Shown here piece by piece: positions 61,430-64,000 of a stretch of DNA of 64,000 nucleotides. Positions within the stretch are counted from its first letter, which is position 1, and the number at the start of each line of letters is the position of its first letter. This DNA comes from Actinomycetes bacterium. GTDB taxonomy: Bacteria; Actinomycetota; Acidimicrobiia; Acidimicrobiales; RAAP-2. The notes beneath the pieces were generated by a model. That model searched no databases. It worked only from the letters and a program-made list of their open reading frames with translations, and had not been told where the DNA came from. Where the stretch lies: the NCBI GenBank assembly GCA_021823525.1, contig JAKANY010000003.1, forward strand, positions 1 to 64,000, given 5' to 3'. A program made the position numbers and the translations under genes.

Positions 61430-62500
61430 GTGACCTCACCCCGCTCGGTCGTCGTCGTGGGCGCTGGCATCATCGGACTGGCGACCGCGTACCGCCTCGC
61501 CGAGCACGGGTGCACGGTCACGGTGCTCGACCCGACCCCCGCGCGCGGTGCGACGTGGGCCGCCGCCGGCATGATCGCCCCGACGGCCGAGATCGCGCCG
61601 GGCGAGGAGGCCAACTACGCCTACCAGCTGCGGGCCACTCCGGCGTGGGTGCAGATGGCGGCCGACCTCGAGGCGCGCGCGGGCCGCCCGGTGACCTTGC
61701 ACGCGACCGGAACCCTCGTGGTCGGCGTGGACGTCGCGGACCGGCGCGCGCTCGACCAGTTCCACACGGTGGCGACCCGTTTCGGCGCGACCATGCGCGC
61801 GGTGACGCGCGACGCCGACCCGGACCTGTTCGACTTCGTCGCACCCGGGCTGCGCACGGGCCTGTTCATGGCCGAGGACGGGTGGCTGGACCCCGACGAG
61901 GCGGTCGACGCGCTGCGCGCAGCCCTCGAGAGCCTCGGCGTCGCCACTGTCGCCGAGACGGTGCTGCGCGCACGCAGCGACGAGTCGGGTGGCGTGGTCG
62001 CCGAGACGGCGAGCGGGCGCTACCGGGCCGACGTGGGCGTGGTGGCCACCGGAGCCACCGGTCTCCCCTCGGGCCTAAGCGCGCCCGAGGGCGTGGCCGT
62101 GCGGCCGGTGCGGGGGGTCACCGTGCGCGTGCGCGGGGTGGACCACGGAGCCCAGGCGGTCACCGTGCGCGCCCTGATCCACGGGCACGCGTTCTACGCG
62201 GTGTCGCGGCCGGGGGGCTACGCCATCTTGGGCGCGACGTCCGAGGAGCGCCCCGAGCCCGTCGTCGAGGTCGGCGAGCTCCAGCGGCTGCTGCGCGACG
62301 CGGTGGAGCTGATCCCGGACCTGGACGGCGCCGAGCTGGTCGAGGTGCGCACCGCGCGGCGTCCGGCCACGCGCGACCTGCGGCCGTTCTTCGCGGCGCT
62401 GCCCCAAGCGGGCTGGTTCTGGTCCTCGGGGCACTATCGGCACGGGGTCACGCTGGCACCCGTGGCCGCCGCCGACGCGGTGGCGGCGCTGCTGGGATGA
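61430..62500 (+). CDS. thiO: Glycine oxidase ThiO
   Basis: This 356-residue DAO-family flavoenzyme oxidises glycine to dehydroglycine for thiazole synthesis. It has the FAD motif VVVVGAGIIGLATAYRLAEHG near 7, GATWAAAGMIAPTAE near 41, VVATGATGLPSG near 204 and the C-terminal RPATRDLRPFF and GHYRHGVTLAPV blocks. The overlap with thiS (ATGA) makes ThiO more likely than an amine oxidase of the polyamine route. Confidence 0.9.
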   Translation: MTSPRSVVVVGAGIIGLATAYRLAEHGCTVTVLDPTPARGATWAAAGMIAPTAEIAPGEEANYAYQLRATPAWVQMAADLEARAGRPVTLHATGTLVVGVDVADRRALDQFHTVATRFGATMRAVTRDADPDLFDFVAPGLRTGLFMAEDGWLDPDEAVDALRAALESLGVATVAETVLRARSDESGGVVAETASGRYRADVGVVATGATGLPSGLSAPEGVAVRPVRGVTVRVRGVDHGAQAVTVRALIHGHAFYAVSRPGGYAILGATSEERPEPVVEVGELQRLLRDAVELIPDLDGAELVEVRTARRPATRDLRPFFAALPQAGWFWSSGHYRHGVTLAPVAAADAVAALLG

Positions 62501-62691
62501 TCCGGGTCAACGGCGCCGATCGGCCCTGGGAGGGCGATGTGGTCGCCGCGCTGGTCGCGGCGATGGGACTCGACGGGCGCGGCATCGCCGTCGCCGTCAA
62601 CGGCGAGGTGGTCGCGCGCAGCGCCTGGGCGAGCGTCCCGGTGCCCGAGGGTGCCATCGTGGAGGTCGTGACCGCGGCCGCGGGGGGTTAG
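62497..62691 (+). CDS. thiS: Sulfur carrier protein ThiS
   Basis: This 64-residue ubiquitin-like protein ends in Gly-Gly, the site of adenylation and thiocarboxylation. AVAVNGEVVARSAW and the VEVVTAAAGG terminus are diagnostic. It hands sulfur to ThiG, whose gene is 42 kb away at 19.7 kb. It overlaps thiO by 4 bases. Confidence 0.93.
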   Translation: MIRVNGADRPWEGDVVAALVAAMGLDGRGIAVAVNGEVVARSAWASVPVPEGAIVEVVTAAAGG

Positions 62692-62698
62692 GAGGACC

Positions 62699-62854
62699 AT
62701 GACAGTCGACGAGCTCATCAACGCGCTCGACGAGCGCATCTTGCACGCGATCCGTGCCCAGGCGACCGGCGAGACGCTGGCCTTCCTGTGCGAGGCCCGT
62801 GCGTGGCTGACCCATCCTGACCAGGCCCACGGCGGCCACCGCCTGGCTCCCTAG
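62699..62854 (+). CDS. 51-residue protein of unknown function
   Basis: A short frame starts at ATG 62699 with a perfect ribosome binding site TAGGAGG (62689-62695) that overlaps the thiS stop. The protein is mostly helical (DELINALDERILHAI, then LAFLCEARAWL) with a His/Gly-rich end. The strong site and operon position argue that it is real. No family is recognised. Confidence 0.6.
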   Translation: MTVDELINALDERILHAIRAQATGETLAFLCEARAWLTHPDQAHGGHRLAP

Positions 62855-62893
62855 AGGGCTCGCGCGAGGCCGTCGGCTAGAGTGGGCCTCTCA

Positions 62894-62972
62894 CGGGCTG
62901 TGGCTTAGTTTGGTCTAGAGCGCTCGGCTGGGGGCCGAGAGATCGGGAGTTCGAATCTCCCCAGCCCGACCA
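62894..62972 (+). tRNA. tRNA-Pro (anticodon GGG)
   Basis: Acceptor stem CGGGCTG (62894-62900) pairs with CAGCCCG (62962-62968), followed by discriminator A and an encoded CCA. The anticodon arm is CTCGG-CTGGGGG-CCGAG, giving anticodon GGG, and the T arm is GGGAG-TTCGAAT-CTCCC. C1-G72 is typical of bacterial tRNA-Pro. It reads CCC and CCU. Confidence 0.93.
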
Positions 62973-62979
62973 GCAGCGC

Positions 62980-63828
62980 CTACTCGGCGACGTTGCGCAG
63001 ACCACCGAGGCGCTCGATCGTCGTGGTGAGGACGTCGCCCGAGCGCAGGAAGATCGGCGGCCTGTGGCCCTGCCCGACCCCCGCCGGGCTGCCCGTGAAG
63101 ATGAGGTCGCCCGGGCGCAGCGCGCAGACGCTCGAGAGGTACGACACGATCTGGAAGACCGTGAAGATCATGTCGCTGGTGGAGGCGTCCTGGTAGACGG
63201 TGTCGTTGACGCGGCACTGGATCCGCAGGTCGTTGGGGTCGGGGACCTCGTCGGCGGTGGTGATCCACGGACCCACCGGGGCGAAGTTGCGGTGCGACTT
63301 GCCCAGCGAGAACTGGGCGGGCGACCCCAGCAGCTGCAGGGCCCGATTGGAGATGTCCTGACCCACGCAGTAGCCCGCGATCGCGCCGGGCGCCTGCTCC
63401 ACCGTGAGGTCGCGGCCACCGCTCCCGATGACCACCACCAGCTCGGCCTCCCAGTCCACCTCGTCGGAGGGCAGGGGGAACGATGCGGTGGCGTGGGTCA
63501 GGCACGAGGGGAACTTCGTGAAGACCATGGGCTTGGGCGGGGTCATCAGGCCCATCTCGAGTGCGTGGGTCCGGTAGTTCAGCCCGATGGCGAACACCTG
63601 GCTCGGCGAGGCGACGACCGGCCCGAGGCGGCCGTCGCGCGCCAGCTCGGTCGCGCCGATGGTCTCGGTGAGGTCCATGTCGGGCCGGTACCAGGCGGCC
63701 AGGCGGTCGAGCTGGGCTACCAGCGCGGTGGTCTCCGACGGCAGCGTCCCCTCGGAGGCGAGGGCGACGTCCACGAAGCCGTCGTCGCGAACGACGACGG
63801 CGCGGCCGGCCACGGAGGCGATGCGCAT
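62980..63828 (-). CDS. Fumarylacetoacetate hydrolase family protein
   Basis: This 282-residue protein has an N-terminal beta domain and the FAH catalytic core: VFAIGLNYRTHALEMG near 78, PMVFTKFPSCLT near 99, the metal-binding EVDWEAELVVVIG near 122 with the conserved acids, GYCVGQDISNRALQ near 151, and LRPGDLIFTGSPAGVG near 238. Members hydrolyse or decarboxylate acylpyruvates and 2-keto-pentenoates. AAGGAG lies 5 nt before the ATG. Confidence 0.87.
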   Translation of the reverse strand: MRIASVAGRAVVVRDDGFVDVALASEGTLPSETTALVAQLDRLAAWYRPDMDLTETIGATELARDGRLGPVVASPSQVFAIGLNYRTHALEMGLMTPPKPMVFTKFPSCLTHATASFPLPSDEVDWEAELVVVIGSGGRDLTVEQAPGAIAGYCVGQDISNRALQLLGSPAQFSLGKSHRNFAPVGPWITTADEVPDPNDLRIQCRVNDTVYQDASTSDMIFTVFQIVSYLSSVCALRPGDLIFTGSPAGVGQGHRPPIFLRSGDVLTTTIERLGGLRNVAE

Positions 63829-63856
63829 GTCTACTCCTTGTCAAGAGTGATGGTCG

Positions 63857-63862
63857 AGTCTA
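63857..63862 (-). promoter_or_regulatory. Possible -10 box TAGACT before the FAH-family gene
   Basis: Minus-strand TAGACT would give a leader of about 22 nt that carries AAGGAG. TTGACA just before the ribosome binding site is downstream of this start and is unlikely to be a -35. Confidence 0.4.
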
Positions 63863-63892
63863 GCGAGGGGACCGGTGCCGCTCGGGCCGCGG

Positions 63893-63898
63893 TACGCT
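63893..63898 (+). promoter_or_regulatory. Possible -10 box TACGCT before the Old Yellow Enzyme gene
   Basis: TACGCT lies 19 nt before ATG 63918, with GGAGG at 63908-63912 as ribosome binding site. Confidence 0.4.
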
Positions 63899-63917
63899 CA
63901 CAGGCCTGGAGGTCACG

Positions 63918-64000
63918 ATGTCCGCGCTGTTCCGCCCCCTCACACTTCGCTCCCTCGAGGTGCCCAACCGGTGCTGGGTGAGCCCGATGTGCCAGTACTC
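63918..64000 (+). CDS. NADH:flavin oxidoreductase, Old Yellow Enzyme family (3' truncated by window)
   Basis: Only the first 27 codons are present. The start LFRPLTLRSLEVPNRCWVSP followed by MCQYS is the N-terminus of YqjM-like Old Yellow Enzymes, where the cysteine in PMCQYS tunes the FMN. ATG 63918 has GGAGG 5 nt upstream. It is divergent from the FAH-family gene, suggesting a shared aromatic or enone degradation locus beyond the window. Confidence 0.8.
   Translation, partial: MSALFRPLTLRSLEVPNRCWVSPMCQY

Noticed and set aside
61430-62500. ThiO-like enzyme as the missing PuuB gamma-glutamylputrescine oxidase
   Set aside because: It overlaps thiS by 4 bases and is far from the polyamine genes, so glycine oxidase is the better call.

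Overview
The window is about 70% G+C by eye, gene-dense (no gene-free stretch reaches 300 bases) and reads as a chromosomal segment of an actinobacterium, most probably class Acidimicrobiia. The clues are a complete Pup-proteasome locus, a CofG/CofH-fused FO synthase for coenzyme F420, a DUF4193 zinc protein, and the gene order pgsA-gcvH-FHA-MerR-DUF151, which is also found in mycobacteria. I see no insertion sequence, prophage, integrase or CRISPR array. The class assignment is inference; the actinobacterial assignment is solid.

Layout. 1-2.5 kb: the 3' part of a repeat-rich TPR protein and a class I FBP aldolase. 2.5-6 kb: pgsA, gcvH, an FHA protein, an FtsR-like MerR regulator, a DUF151 nuclease and a DUF4232 surface protein. 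6-12 kb: an APC permease, an acrylyl-CoA-reductase-like enzyme, a hydrolase, a GT87-like membrane protein, a small membrane-anchored protein and thiD. 12.2-19.7 kb: a polyamine-type ABC importer followed by a gamma-glutamylpolyamine-synthetase-like enzyme, an aldehyde dehydrogenase and an SDR. 19.7-26.1 kb: thiG, a second MerR, a PD-(D/E)XK-like protein, gcvT, split gcvPA/gcvPB and a PuuD-like hydrolase. 26.1-31.9 kb: two crcB fluoride channels, a secreted protein, an SDR, an HtrA protease, an Arg-rich disordered protein, a GNAT enzyme and a DUF4193 protein.

31.9-45.6 kb, mostly minus strand: a tandem ThyX-like protein, helY, tatC, tatB, lepB, pafA, prcA, prcB, pup, dop, mpa (ARC), a divergent ferredoxin, then trmI and three small membrane or unknown proteins. 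45.6-53.8 kb: a PaaI thioesterase divergent from tkt-tal-pgi, then FO synthase, a LOG-family protein and a small coiled-coil protein. 53.8-61.3 kb: an acyl-CoA synthetase and gltD-gltB. 61.4-64 kb: thiO-thiS, a 51-residue orphan, tRNA-Pro(GGG), an FAH-family enzyme and the start of an Old Yellow Enzyme.

How it fits together. Uptake and gamma-glutamylation of polyamines (ABC importer, PuuA-, PuuC- and PuuD-like enzymes) feed amines into carbon and nitrogen metabolism next to GOGAT-type nitrogen assimilation. Glycine is used by the cleavage system and by ThiO for thiamine. Sugar-phosphate shuffling (tkt/tal/pgi, FbaB) sits beside F420 synthesis. The Pup-proteasome is transcribed with membrane export and processing genes (lepB, tatBC). 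A recurrent feature is a TANNNT -10-like box 6-8 nt before the start codon at 18 genes, which suggests widespread leaderless transcription. The most unusual items are the duplicated ThyX-like protein with complementary motif loss, the nuclease-like gene inside the gcv cluster, the repeat-built Arg-rich disordered proteins, and a perfect palindrome in the gltB leader.
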